A DNA stretch of 64,000 nt from Apus apus (lineage: Eukaryota; Chordata; Aves; Apodiformes; Apodidae): positions 16,931,001 to 16,995,000 of the forward strand of contig NC_067294.1 in the NCBI RefSeq assembly GCF_020740795.1. The letters are read 5' to 3'. A program made the position numbers and the translations under genes. Of the stretch, positions 47,546 to 61,800 are shown in pieces (the stretch's first letter is position 1; every line of letters starts with the position of its first letter). The notes under the pieces are model-generated. The model saw only the letters and a list, made by a program, of their open reading frames with translations, searched no databases and was not told the origin of the DNA.

Positions 47546-47901
47546 CAGCTTTTCCCTCTCAGTGGCTGGAGAAGGGTGACCATGGCTTCAGAGAGAAAAC
47601 AAAAGCGGGGAGGGAAAGCCAAGAGAAAACCTCCATCTGAGCCTGCCTGCTGCAGCTCACGGCAGCAGAAGGAAGCTCTCCATTTTCTGCCAGTTCGTGT
47701 TTCACTGCGTTGGAGTTACAACTTCCCACAAGAGGCCAGGAATGATTGCAGTCAAGGCTTGTTTGCCAAAACACTGCCAGCCTCAACAGCGCATGGAGAG
47801 GGGAGCAAAAGGAACAAACCCAAGGGCTGACGGGCTGGGAGCAGCACTAGGAGAGCAGACCTGAAATGAAGCAGCCGCTGTGCCCCGGGGACTGGTGGCA
47901 G

Positions 47902-48440
47902 GTCATAGAATCATAGGATGTGTTGGGTTGGAAAGGACCTTTAAAGGTCCTCTAGTCTAATCCTCCCGCAGTGAGCAGGGACCTCTAACTAGATCAGGTT
48001 CCTCAGAGCCCCATCAAGCCTGACCTTGAATATCTCCTAGGATGGGGCCTCCAACACCTCCCTGGGCAATCTGGGCCACTATCTCACCACCCTCATCATA
48101 AAGAACTTCTTCCTGATGTCTAATCTAAATCTACCCTGCTCTAGTGTAAGACCACTGCCCTTTGTCCTCTCACTCCCTGCCCTTGTCAGCTTTTCTGGAG
48201 CCCCTTCAGGCATTGGAAAGTGCTTCAAGATCTCCCTGGAGCCTTCTCCTTCCCAGGCTGAACATCCCAAACTCTCTCAGCCCATCTCCAAAGCAGAGCT
48301 GCTCCAGCTCTCTGATCATTTTTGTGCCCTCCTCTGGACTGACTCCAACAGGTCCATGTCCTTCTTGTGTTGAGGGCTCCAGAGCTGGACACAGAACTCC
48401 AGGTAGGGTCTCACCAGGGCAGAGTCACTCCTATTCATCT
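47902..48440 (-). mobile_element. CR1 LINE 3' fragment with ORF2 remnant
   Basis: Minus-oriented CR1. Read on plus it starts GGTCATAGAATCATAGGATG with TTGGGTTGGAAAGGACCTTT and continues through the 3'UTR and the end of ORF2. The minus frame includes [18 protein letters not shown] and [14 protein letters not shown], recognisable as the C-terminal part of CR1 reverse transcriptase. It is 5'-truncated and inactive. It is inverted relative to the CR1 piece about 360 bp to its left, and the two overlap in consensus only briefly. Confidence 0.93.
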
Positions 48441-49123
48441 GCTGGCCATACTTCTTTTGGACCTGCCTTGGGTGGAAGGCAGAGATGGGATCCAACACCT
48501 TCCATAAGCTGCCATGCCAGGACATTCCTTTTTTCCTCTTTTTTTCCTCCATTAAAGCTCTTTGTGGAAGCAGCAAGAACTTAGGGTGGGTATGACTGGC
48601 CAGAGAACCCACCGCTATGATGGTGGCTTCTTGGAGGAGACGTAGTCTCACAAGCTGGGATCAGAGTGCTCCAAACAGCATCCTCAGGTGCTGCTGTTCA
48701 CAATTCCCCCACACCTCGCTGTTGGGCTGGTAAGTCCTACCCATAGGGTGGTTGCCATTCCTCCCTGGATGTTGTTTTTTGGGCATGCTAAGGAGCAGCA
48801 CCAGCACCAGGGATGCAGTTGTTGCTCCTGAAGATCCAGCACAGGTTCCTCTGCCATTTTCACTGGCAAACTCATTACATGGAAGCAGCTGAAGAAGGGA
48901 TTTTTAAAGAGTATTATCCATAAAAGGACACCCTTATGCTGTTCCTCCCAGGATGACCCCAAGCACACGTGCACTAATTTAGGAGAAACTTTTCCAAGTT
49001 CTTCCAGACGGCACAAGCGAGGGGCGTGGGAAGACTGAAAAGCAGCAACACGGCCCCGAGGCAGCAGCAGCTTCTGAGCTAGACAGGAACTTGCAATACA
49101 GCAGCAAAATTAGATTTAAATTT

Positions 49124-49143
49124 AAAAAAAAAAAAAAAAAAAA
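49124..49143 (+). repeat. poly(A) tract followed by (GGAAA)n
   Basis: Twenty A residues followed by GGAAAGGAAAG. It could be the tail of an old retrocopy, but no target-site duplication or gene body was recognised. Confidence 0.85.
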
Positions 49144-52100
49144 GGAAAGGAAAGCCAAGTGGTGCAGAGGGAGCTGGGGACTCAGAAGCACAGAGCAGGG
49201 CAGGCTGGCAAACGCCCTTGTCTCTGCTGCTCTGGCAAGAACACACATAGAATATTTATTTCTTGGCCTGCTTGTAGTACAAACTGCACGAGATGCTCAG
49301 AAAAAAAAAGGGGTCACCTCCATATTCTGAGCATCCTGCTGAAGGCAGGTAGGGAAAGACCAAAAAGGGGTGGGAATGGGGGAGTACAATGGAGGGGATA
49401 CAGGTGCCCAGCAGGAGCAGGGTGCTGAGCACAGCACTTCTCCTGCCCCACTGGAGTGTGTCCTGCTGAGGGGGTGGCTGCACACCCACTCACAGCCACC
49501 AGCCATGGAGTTACACCAGGATCCTGTCCATGGTACAGAGGGGTGAGGCTGGAGAGCTGGGGCACTGATGGAAGCCTGGTGTGATGGTGAAAAGTCATGA
49601 TAATCAGGGGGCTAGACAGGACTTAATGGGTCTCTTCTCTCATCAGAACCAGCAGCCTGCGATGCCGCATGGGAAATCAAAGCCAGGGATCAAAGTCTGT
49701 AAGTCTGTGAAACAGCCTAAAAAATTTAGTAAAGTCTGTTTAGCTTGTGCTAAAACCTGAGGATCAGAAACAGGCAGCAAGGCAGCATGGCTTACCTTGC
49801 CCTTCCCTTTCCTCCTCCCCAGTTTTCACTCCAGAACTTGTTAATGAAGAAAATGAGAGTGAGCAACGCTCTGCTGGCAGGATTGAGGTGCCCAGGAGTG
49901 ACACGTGTCCACAATGGCAGCCCAGCTCCAGGCCTTGCCTGGCTTCTTGTGCCTCTCAAACTGTCACACCTGGGTGAGAATTTAAAAGGTGATGGAAAAG
50001 GTTGTTTCTGGGAGGCCTGGAAACAAGAAGCAATACAAGCAGGGTGACATGTGAAAAGGCCAACGACCTTTTCAGAGAACTCTGTATTTGGAGGATTTCT
50101 GACAGCTCTTGTAAGTATATTAATCTTAAAATTACCTGACAAATAATAGATAGAGAGATAAAACTGATCATTACGGTGTCAAACCTTTAAAGGTTCCAGC
50201 CTGAACTAACACTGCAAATCTGAGACTGTGAGTAAGGGCAGAAAAAGCAGGCAGGCTGATCAGCAGCCCTTTCATACTTGCACAACTGAATCTTAGATAG
50301 CAGGTGTAAGAAAAAAAGATTTTTAAAAAGCAATGAAAACAGTCCCAAGTGAGAAATTACACATAGGGAGAACACCCTTCCCTACTGCATTCCAAGCACT
50401 GGCTATGGCATCAACTATCCCCATTGGAAATGACTGTGGAGCAGCTGCTGGCTCCAAACCCATGACTTCCCAGGTAGGCACCAGTTGTCCAAACTCTGTT
50501 CTTAAGAGCAGGATAACTGGGACAACTCAAGGGGAACATTTCTGCAGACCCCACCCCCTGGCTCTGGCACAGGATGCCAGTGAACGACACTGAACTGAAA
50601 CCCTGACAAAAATACATATTTAACACAGAGGTTTTCAATTATTGCACAGTCCCATGTTATAGAAAAGGACACTTGCACACACAATATGAGATGTACAAGG
50701 TAATAATATAATAACCCCAAGCCCAACCAGGCTGCCTGTGACTATTCAGAGTTAGAAGGAGGAAGGATGAAGCACAGACACCCCCCCAAAGTCCCCACTG
50801 TGGCTCGCATGCAGAAGTGGCCTAGAAAACCTCTTCTCAAACCTGAGTTTATCACAGAAAAAGGCCTTCAGAGCTGGGACTTAAGGAGATTAAAAACCAC
50901 CCAGAAAAATGGAGCCCTAAGTAGTTGTGCCGATCAAAATACAGCGAAGAAGAAAGCAGGGGTGAGGGGGGAAACCTGACAAAAGGAAAACTAGGTTTCA
51001 ATAGGCAACACAATACAACAATTTCGTATGAAAGATGTGAAGCATAAAAGAGATGTTAGATGTTCAAAAGCCCAGAATATAGGAGAGACATAAAAAAAAA
51101 AGAAAATAAAATCCCAAGAAGATGAAAATCTCCACTTCAATGCGGTGCTGCCTTCTCACTTTCTACCAAGCCAGGCACTCACCGCAGTGCTGGGGGAGCA
51201 GCAGATCCCTGGGAGAGCAACACATCTCAACGTGGCATAATGGATTGCATAGATGGGAGCATGGTTTTTAATGAGCTATTAGGTTATTGAGTATTTGTTG
51301 CTAAGAGGAGAATAGAACAGCAGAGAATAAGTTGGAAGTGAGTACGTGATTCTGCGATTTTGACGGGCTAATGTGATACATAAACCAAGGGAGTGTGAGT
51401 CACCCCAGAGATGCAGAAATAGCATGGAAAAGTGCCTGGGAAAAGCTGGGGGAACCTTTGCTTGCCACTGACCATCTACATGTGTCCCAGATACCAGCAT
51501 AAGACAGTTGAGCCTCTCATGAGCCCTGCAACATCCCTGCTGAAAGCAGGAGGGCTATGATATCCCATTACACACAAGCCCTGGGCTCCCTGGAGACACA
51601 GTGACATTGGGTTTAATCAGGGAAAACTCTGCTCTCAGGTACTTGATGGAAGTGGGAATTACCCAGCATGAGCTTCTGGCCCTCTGCAGTCACAACAGGT
51701 TGGAGCTGGAAGCACAGAGACACTTCTGGTGGCATGGCCAAGGTTGAGAGGCATCCCATGGGGAGGAGACCTGGCTCACCTGAGCCCAGTCAGGACGAGG
51801 ACAAGGCAGCTAATATTTTGGAACAGGAAAAAAAATTAAAATCAGACAAGCTGCAGTGCTGTCATGTAGCATAACAGATGGATAATTAGATTTCTAGGAA
51901 GAGCTGTAGAAGTAATGAAATAAAAATACAAATAGTGAATCTGCTGCAGCAAGACAGCTTGCAGGGGTGCAGAAAGCCTCCACAGCCAGGACCCAGCACC
52001 CCAGCTGCAGGGTACAGGTGGTGGGGTCACGGCTCATTGGAGTCAGCCAAACCCAGAAGCTGCCCAAAGCACAAGAGCTCCAGAGAGGAGAGATGTGAAT

Positions 52101-52248
52101 GGAGGGACTGAGTGGAGCTGCAGTGAGACCCCTCCTCATCCTCACCTGTTGGCAGACCAGCCTAGAAGAGTGAATACCAGCTCTGCACAGTAAAATCTGA
52201 GATTCCATAACAAGAGTCAACCACACCAGATTGTTCTGTTGAATGCAT

Positions 52249-52267
52249 ACACACACACACACACACA
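52249..52267. repeat. (AC)n microsatellite
   Basis: About nine AC units within the SIL1 intron. Confidence 0.9.
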
Positions 52268-55200
52268 AACCCCCAACAACCCAAAAGGCTCTATTTATAT
52301 CTGTAGAAAACTAGGTGCCATGAAACCAGGCTGGAGATGGCAAAGCAAGCCCCTCCCGAGGACCCCCAGAGCCCCTCTCTTCTCCTGACCCTTGACTTCA
52401 TGCTCTGAGCTTTATTTTGGTGCCAGCACATACCCCCAGCTATGGGAACATTGTTGCTGATGGCCCAGTTGGCTTGGAGGGGTTGTGCCCCCAAAGCTCC
52501 CAGTGATGCCAGGGCAAGGGCAGGGGTGCAGCACTCAAGAGCCTTGAATATCAGCTCAGCTCCCACGAGCTCAAACAAAGACCCACAAACCATTTTATGA
52601 AGAAAAAACAAAGGTTTTGGGATTCTTGGGGCTATTGCCATCACCCTGTCAGCACGGAACTGGCAGAGCCAGCAGAGGGAAAGGTATGAGGCAGCCCCAT
52701 CAAGGCTGGCCCATCTTCTCCCCTCTGACAGTGAGGGATGGGCCCATGCAGCCCACTCTGTGTTGAATGAGTGATCCTTCCAGGCAGATATGAGCAAGTG
52801 CTCCACACTGCATGGAGAAGGACATCCCAGGAACACCCCCCAGCACTCAATCACCCAAACCAGTGCTTTATTTCGAGGCATAAATCAACCTTAAATGCTA
52901 TTTGTGCTGTGCTTGCAAAACACTCCCTGGGCATTTCTGAGAGCCTGTTACTTTACCATAAGGTCAAATGCATACTGGTGCCTGAGGATGGGGTCTGCTT
53001 CACCAGAAGCTGCATGAAGAAAAAGGGAGTGATTCTCCACGAGTGCAAGCAGAACTCATTTATTGCCATGCCACTTTAGTCACAGCCCACAAAAATGGTG
53101 TTGATTTCTTTTCAAAAATCACAACACAGCAAGGAACAAGAACAATACTGCAGGATTAATACCACGTCCTTGAGCTCATCCAGTGTTTTTCATCACAGAG
53201 GCTTCACAGAACCCCCTGATTTATAGCTGGGGAAACCAAAGGGCTCCCAGGAGCACTGGCAGCTGCACCCGGTGCAAGCGTGAGCTCTGGGCTCCTGCTT
53301 CCCTGCTCTTCCCCTCCTCACACTCCTTTTCTCTGCACGTCTCCAGCCTCTCAGCTCCAAAACTGAACCAGCCTAGGATGGGAAGTGAACAACACCCAGG
53401 GTCCTACTGAACCCTTTGCTGCTGCTGCTGCAGGACCCTGAACAAGACCCTTCTGTGAGGGTGGCAGTGGGGCAGCTCAGCAGGGCAGCCCGCCTCATGA
53501 GGTCTGCCACATCACACCAAGCCTAATTCACAGCATGCAAATGCACTCAAATACCCTAACAAAACCTATTAAAACACCTTAGGTCCCAGGAACACACTGC
53601 AGAAAGCTGCCTGAAAGCACCACAAGAAAGCCTTCCTGCTGTCCACCAGGATCATATTCCCCAGTGGCAGCCTATCCAACACATCCCACTAATAATCTGG
53701 AGACTTTAAAAGGTGGCCTGAGGCTAAGATCTTCCACTGTTACTTATTTGAGTTGATTTTTCTTTAAGACAAGTGCTAATAATATTTAATAAAAAAAAGA
53801 AAAGCAAGCCTTTGCCTGGTGTGTCCCTGTTGGGAATGCCAGCGGAGCACACACACTCTCCAGCTCTTCCACCAGACACAAAGCAAAGTGTGAGAACAGG
53901 CACTTCACTTCTCTCCCTTCCAGCAGCATTTCCACTATGCTCTCTCCTATTTTAACCCTGCCATCTGTTCCTCCCGTCACCGAGGAAGGCAGCGTGTTGC
54001 ATCAAGCAAATCCTTCCATCCTCTCCCTCCCCTTTCACTCACAGGGCACCCCAGGTGCCACCTTAGAAGATCTTGCTCTTATACACCTGATCTGCTCATC
54101 ACTGATAAGCCTCATCTCAAACCCCCCCTGTCCTCTACAGGGAAGGGAAGATGTTGGATCACAGGGAGACTCACACCCACTGCAATGTCATGCTTGAAAC
54201 TCTGGCTGTTCCTAGTCCCACCAGGTTTCACAGTGCTATTAGAATAATTTCAGAATAGAAAAGTAGATTTGTTTCACTGAGTCATGATTCAAAAACATGA
54301 GACTTTGCTCCAGTTACAAAAGCAAATCACCACCTTGCAAATGCCAAGCACAGATTTCAGCTCCAAAAGCAAAGCCCGGGGAACATTTCCAGACAGAGAG
54401 AGAATGGAAAAGCTGCATCTGCAGAAGCTGGGAAACCTATTTTTCTTTATCTGCTTTTCATAAACAGAAAGTGTGACCTGTGGAACACCAGCTCCTGGAG
54501 AAGTCTAACAAACCCCTTCTGCATCAAGAAACCTAATCAGGCATTAACAGGGGGGAGAGTGGCAGCAGGAGTGCACCAGGGGAGCAGGGACTGTCACACT
54601 TGCAACACAACCCATGAAAGATTCAAGCCAGTTCCTGGGTGGGAAGCCCTCAAGGAAAACTTGGGAGTCACAGAAAGCACCAGCAATTCTTTCTGCTTTC
54701 TGATTCATCCCTACTCAAACACCCACATGCCACAGCAGAGGAGGATGGAACTGCTACATTTAGGATGACATTTTAAAATCAAGGTTGTGCTGCTGATAGC
54801 CATTAAAAATCCAACAGCATTTTTCAGAAACAAGCAGGTACTCACATCATGTCCCTGCCAAATATCAGCACAGCAGGAATTCTTCCAGCAGCCTCGGCTA
54901 AAAGATAAAGGAAAATTGCACCCACCTCTAATTACTGTTATTACTGTTATTCCTGTTTTTTAAACATTCACTATATACCTTTATAGTTTCTAAACACAAA
55001 ATAAGACAGAAACATTTCCCCAAAGCTTCCTAAGTGTCAGATTCATCTCACTTACCATTAGACACCTAAAATTAAGACATGTAGCTCAGACAAGCTGCCT
55101 GGGCTCCCTCAGTAAGATCTTCCAACCTGTGGTCTGCACATCCCTGGAGACCCAACCACTGCTCCTGTGTTTCCACAGGATCTGCCTGGGCTAATCCAGA

Positions 55201-56919
55201 AAGGCAAGTTTAGGGTCCAGGGCTTTACATTCCACTCTCAGGGGGCTGCATCTATTTTGAAAAGTGTCTGAGGAATTCATGGTCACCAGCAGCGAGCTGA
55301 AATAATGATTTGCCCCATGGAGATGAGGCCATCTTTGACTTTTGTCTAACACTGGGATGATTTGTCTCTTTTTCCTGGTTGGAGATGGAGTCTGAAGAGT
55401 AGACACTCCAGAAGGAAGACTGAAGCCAGGTGATGTGGATCCCATCCTGAGAGACAGGGTGAAGAAAAAAAACGACAAATACCTGAATCAAGCTGTCAAG
55501 GAGTTAAAATGACCAAGCTAGCTAACAAAGTATATTATTAATGTAATCAACGAATGTGCACACATAAGAAACAAAGCCATGGCAGGTACCCCAGCTAAAC
55601 TGGATGGTCAGAAAGGGCTGGAGCAAGGAGAGGACTTTTTTGCATAAAAGATGCAGTGGAATAAGATAATTATGCACAGAGAGGGGAATTTCAACATCGT
55701 GTCCTGCATCACTGATGGATGGAGAGAATCGACACCCCAACAAAGACAGCTGACATGCCAATTAAGTTTTAATGACCCTAAAGGCAAAGAGAAAAAAAAG
55801 CCCTCATCTGCTGTGGTGGCAGAGGGAGCCAACAGACAGAGTTAGCCCGGCAACAAAATGGTTGGGAGATGCCAGGAGGATCATGAGATGAACACTGTCT
55901 CTGCAATGGAGAGCAGGGATGCAGGCATCAGAGGTAGGTTCTGTGAGGCAGGAGGTAAAGGCTTAATCACCAGGGCAGAAGAAAGCTCTGAGAGCTGAGA
56001 GTGGTTGTGCAAGATGAGATGCCTGGACTCGGGAACAGCTTGGATGTGAAGAGTGAAGGAGGAAGCGGGGTTCAATTTGTTCAACGCTCTGGAACTGCGG
56101 AAAGACACACGCCAAGCAAATGTTAGTTGTGATGATCACTTCCCACTGCTAGACTTCGTGAGGAGGGACGAGGAGGTGACACAACCAGAAGTTCACACAC
56201 GTGCTGCCAAGGCGCAGGAGGAGAGAAGACGTGCCAGTAATTGCAGGGGTGTAAAACCCCAGTCGCTCGCAGCCTAGTAAACAAATCTGGGGCTGTTTCC
56301 ATCTGCCTTGTCCCAAGGAGAGAGGGGAGCCACTGTCCAATGGATCTGCTGAGGGCATGGTGCATGGAGCCAGGTGGTCTGTCTGCCCTGGGGGTGATGG
56401 AGTGCTGTGCCTGCCTTCAGAAGCTGTAAGTGCTTAAGGAAATCGCTGCAGAAATTCATGGTCCTAAACTGATGCTTCCTGCCTGGATGGACATTTGTGA
56501 ATCCACACGGAAGCTGAGCTGGTGCAGAGTGTCTCCTTGCCAATGTCCACCAGCTCGGCACACAGCAGTCAACCTGATTTCAGGCCATTTACACAAAGGA
56601 GGTTGCCACAGACACCAGCTGAGTACACAAGCCCTCTGAGATGAGAAGCTTCCTGCTCTGCACTAATGACTAACGACCCGAGCACATCATCCTCCCCTGG
56701 CTATCCCCTGGAGTGTGAAGTCCTGGCCTCCTTCCTGAGTGGAGCTGCTGCTACCTCCCACAGACAATATCCACTACTGATTTGTGATGATGAGATCAGT
56801 GTCCACAAACATCCTTCCTACTCTCCTGACTCACATCCCTGCCTTTCTGCTCCCTCCTAGCAGCAAGGACACCAGCTTGCCACCAGTCCAAGGAGGATCA
56901 GCACAGCCAGCAGGTCATT

Positions 56920-56947
56920 TCCAACCCAAACGACTCTGTGACTCCCC
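56920..56947 (+). mobile_element. possible CR1 3'-terminal remnant
   Basis: The phrase TTTCCAACCCAAACGACTCT followed by GTGACTC resembles a CR1 3' terminus, but the usual upstream core is missing, so this may be a very old or chance match. Confidence 0.4.
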
Positions 56948-58737
56948 CAGGGTATGGGCTGGCTCTTCAGCTTACCCCAGAGCTGCTGTATCAAGTGGTA
57001 CCAGCACAGCAAGGTGACAATTGCCTAGGCTGGGCAACGCAGAGTCCAAGTCAACAGCTATCGTGGCTCACATGACCTGTCCAAGCAGCTGGTTGGAAAC
57101 CATCAGTCAACACACTGATCTACCTCCTTCCCACTCCAAAAGCAAAAGAAAATTGTCAGTTTCATCTCAGTTCATCAATTTGAAACGCAGCACTGGATGT
57201 CACCTACTCTGCTCCCCAGGAGGGCTCACTGGACAGTAAAAGTTGGAGACAAATGACTATTTTCAAACAAGACCTGGACAGGCTTTGCTCATGTCCATCT
57301 CGCAGAATCATTATGTTTAGTTCCAATTCTCCCTCTTTTGTGTGTGTCCTCTGTGAATTCCCCAAATGCAGCATGAATCCTCTAGCTGGCTTGCCATGGG
57401 AAAGCAAATCTGGGCAAGTTCCCTCTCCTCAAATGCCCATCCACATGGATGTCCTTCACACTGTGCTGTGGCAGCACGTGGCACACAAAGCACATAAAGC
57501 CTTGGATCATCTGGACCCACATATTTATGGCAATGGACCTCCATGTTTCATAGCAGAAAGCCAGGGACCTACAGCTGACTCTGGACACATTACTAGGCCA
57601 CAAAGCTACTTTAGTTCTGCTTTTGCTTGTAAATCAGGGGCTTACATATGTAATTGGCCTAAACCATAAGAGCAAACAACAGCAGCGGTAACACGGTGCC
57701 AGCAATTATTCATGCCTATAATAAACGCCTGTAAAACTGAAAGCCAGCCTTTAGAAACCTGGCTCCTGGCTGCACACAGTAAAAAAAACCCAAAAACTCA
57801 TTTGCAAGGCTTGGCCAGCAGAGGTTTTGAGTTTGGGAGAAAGATCGAGGGGGTAAAGGTTTTTTGTTGTTTGTATTTTCATTCTACAAAACCACCACTC
57901 ACGCCCACGTTTAGGTTGCAGATTATTTTGGCTTCACTTTAGAGTTTTGGATTAAACCTCGTGACACACACGGAGGACAAATCTGTGTATTAACAGAGCA
58001 CGTTGTTGGGAACAGGCACAGCTGATCCCCATCCCTCAGCAAGTAGGAAACAGAGAAAACCATGGACAGAACAGCCCTTGCTCCCTGCCTCTCCTGAGCC
58101 AGCAGCGAGCCTGCAGATGACCTGTCATCCCTGGAGATGACATACAACCACTGGCCCTACCACTGCTGGGCAAACAGAGCAGAGATGGCCTGGCAAGGCA
58201 CTGAGCCAGTGTCTTGAGCAGGTCCAACCAATTAACAATGGCATTGTCACTGATAGATAACTCCTCTGGGTCGAGCCACAAACAGCAACCTGGCTGTGTT
58301 TGCTCTCTTCAACCAGCTGTGGCTACATCCCACTGCAACAGGGCAGTGCAGGATGAAAGGTGAGATGAGATCATTCCTTTTGCTACACAGATTTCTCACC
58401 CACAATACCACAGCAGCCCCTACAAAACTCTTGTAGCACATTGCTGAAAATCAACATGGTCTTCCTTGATGGCAAAGACCCTGCTGGCAACTGGGTGGTC
58501 CTCACAAGCCCAGCAGACAACACCCCGTTAGACAATATCAGTTTTATTCCTTGAACTGCTTTAGCAATTAGCAAGGTTGAAAGGTGTTAACATAGTGAAA
58601 GGAGTGAGGATGAAGTGTCAGGGAGCAGACCTGCAGCCTGATATGCTGGTAGGCACCATGCAGGTGTGGGGAACAACCAGCCCCCCTTCACACAGCACAC
58701 AGGAATGTCACCGCACCACTGGCACAGCACTCATCCC

Positions 58738-58869
58738 AGTGCCCCATCCCTGGAAGTGTTCAAAGACAGGCTGGATGGGGCTTGGAGCAACCTGGTTGAG
58801 TGGGCAGGGAGTTGGAACTCGATGTGCTTTAAGGTCCTTCCAACCCAAACCATTCCATGATTCTATGAG
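58738..58869 (+). mobile_element. CR1 LINE 3' fragment
   Basis: Short CR1 3' end: GTGCCCCATCCCTGGAAGTG, GGCTGGATGGGGCTTGGAGC, AAGGTCCTTCCAACCCAAAC and CATTCCATGATTCTATGAGG. It carries an internal deletion relative to the copies in CTNNA1 introns. Confidence 0.92.
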
Positions 58870-61800
58870 GCTAAGTCTTTTCCTTGGTCCCTGCTGAGCA
58901 AAACACAGTCAGCTATCACAAGATCCTACAGATGCCCTTCCACACACCTCCTCATACACCCACTGGCTAAGGGCTGCAGGGTCCATGGTCCAGCAGTTTT
59001 GCTGGACTCACATTCCTCACCATCACATCAGCCCTTTGCTCCCCCAGCACTAAGTAGCAGCAGATTTCTTCCAATCCAGCAGCAACGTGGAGCATGGCAG
59101 TAGCAGGGACCTTCAACACGCTTTGGATCTCCAAGATTAGAAGGTCTGAGGTACTAACAGACTTTCTTAACCACAAATCAACCCTTTATATTCCCCTTTG
59201 GCATTTCAGGTTGCTCTTCCCCTGCTCTAAGTGGTGGCTGAGCATGAACAGGAAGAGATCTGTGAGGACTGCTGTCCCTTTCTTCACTATGTAAAGTTTC
59301 CCTCTTCAGATATTTTCTGTAACTACCAAGTTCTAGCGTCTTCTGAAGGAAACCACATTCTTCACATTTCAAAAGGGACCTTTTGGTCTAATCCCCACCA
59401 GAAAAACTGCCAAGCTGATCCTCTCAGCTCACAATTAACAGTGACAGAGACTTCGCCATACAGGGCAATGCGGTGCTGCTATGACAACAGGAACAGGAGA
59501 CTCGTTAAGGGATCGAGAGGGATAACGAGCAATCACAGCTGACAGAGAAGGCAGAAATCTCTGAGAGCTGCTGGTATCACAACATTTTGCCAGCTCCAGC
59601 CAGGTACTGGGTGAGTTTTGAAAGGTTGACTCGCATTGTCACGGCACAGCCACCCATGAGTACAACTTCTGAGGACAGGCAGATTCCTGGGGAGTGGAGA
59701 TGAATATTCATGAAGGAACTCAGTTTGGGAGAGGAAATGAATCAAGTGTGACAAATGCCGCCTATTAGGAAAAGAGGGTGGCATCTATTTTTAGTGGAGT
59801 TAAGCAAACATTAAAGCTCACTCTCTAAGAACTCCAAATAATACCATTGCTGGCTCTGCCTCTCCACCGCCAGAGAAGAATTTAGCAGCACGTTGCCACC
59901 AGCCAAAACCCACTCGCCTGAACAGAAGTTTTCCCATTTAGCCCCCGTATGTTTTATAAAAATAAAAGTTTTAATCTCTAATCTGCATAGGAAGAGGCAA
60001 CGGCTTCCACCAGGATTTATTTTTGCCCCTCTTCTCCAGAAGTAGAGGCTTGGAGGAACCTTTTTGAGACGGAAGAAAACGCCGCATTCAAATCTCCTAA
60101 AAGAGCACTCAGGCAGAGCTGTAATCACTTCAGATGCACAGAATTATCAGGAGGAGAAAACTCATCTCACTTAGAATCAAGACCCAATTTGAAGCAGAAA
60201 GGAAGAGGCTTGGTTTGCCACCATGCCAAGCACTCAGACTTTCCACTGAAGTCAAAGAAGCTCCAGCTGCTCTGAGACACAGAAAATCATGCCCAGAATC
60301 TCTAGTGAGTCTTGCACGCAGAGATGGCAGCAGGCTGATAAGGATGTTGACTATTCCAAACAGGTCCACATTATTTTATGTTTTTAGAGCTACTTGGCCT
60401 CCCTATTATTATTATTAAGCAGAGGTGGAGTATTTATTGCCTCCTTCTCAGAAATCTAAATAATGCTGCCTTTCAGCAGGCTCCTCTGTTCTTCTGGTGA
60501 ACATTAAAGAGTTTCCTTTTCAGGCTTATAAGATGAGAGATAATATTGCCTGATAAAAGTATCATGATCTCCACAAAGCTATTTGAGAGGCTTTGATCTC
60601 ATAACCTAAGGTGCTCCCAACCTGAGATTCAGACCAGAGTGTTTGGAGAAGTCTTTCCAGAGCACTCAGAAGACCCCCAAGCAAGAGGAGAACATGAGCC
60701 AGGGGTGATGGACCCTCGCAGAAAACCCTCTCCAGGCTCGGTCCAGGCACTGCCGATTCCTGTGCTCTCCCCTGCCACGCACCAAGGGCCAACCCTTCAA
60801 GTCAAAATGCCCCATTTCTTACCAGCTCCTCCACCTGCAACACCACATGGCTTCCAGCACCTCTCCTGTAGGCCTTCAAACATGGTCTTGAAAATGGTTT
60901 ACAAAGGAGCTCTCAAGTTAGACATGGCAAGCACTGATTATCGATACCAGTCTGGGCCACCGATCTGGTCACCCATCAGAGCACCAGCAGAAAGATGCAG
61001 TCTTTGCCAGAGCAGTCAAACCCCGGGAAGTGTGACTTTGGGATCAGAGGTGGTGTCTCCCCCTGGCCTTTTCCTCCAGATGGAGCATCCCCATTACTCC
61101 CCCTCAGCTTTCAGGTTATGAGCTCCCCTGTCAACTAGAAGGGAAGATGGCCACCAATAATGAAGCATGGTTCTTTACCGGGTGCACTGGGGTAACCCGC
61201 ATCCCCAGCATAGCACATGTGTCTGGGTCCCCACCAGGACAACAGCCAAGACCTGGAGCTCACCATACATCACCTCCTTGGTGCTTTACAGTGTCATTTG
61301 TCAGTAAAGTTGGGCCCGTTGTCCTTTAGAGAGCACGTCTTGGTCCCTCATTGCGCCGACCCTCAGCAACTGTTGCCATGGTTATTACATTTGAGTGCCT
61401 TTCATCAAGAAGATGCTGCAACTGCTGAATTGTCTCTTGCAAGAGTTATTTAGGAATAACTAGTTAGTAAGGAGGAATAACGGGTTCAGACTGCCCACAG
61501 AAACCAGAGACCCTAATTATTTTTGCTTTGATCCTGCCTTCTTTCTGGCCTCTGGCCAGGTTCAAGTTTAATGTGGGGGCTAGAGAGAAGCAGAAGAGAA
61601 GGAATGCTTCCTGAAGGGAAACACACTCAGCTCTGCCAGAAGATTAAAGGTCTCTCTTCATACAAAGCCTCTGCTTTTCAATCAATTGTAAATAGCCTAT
61701 AACAAGGCACAGCAATCAACTAGGAAACATATATCCTCAACTGTCGAATCCAGAGGGAGAAATGAGATGTATTTTCCAGTTTCATCATGTTAATTGTTAA

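Noticed and set aside
49020..49150. Processed retrogene ending at the poly(A) tract
   Set aside because: No homologous gene body, AATAAA or flanking duplication could be seen upstream of the A-run.
52291..52881. 196-codon minus-strand frame in the SIL1 intron
   Set aside because: No conserved motif and no splice or promoter context; a comparable frame is expected by chance in 20 kb of intron.
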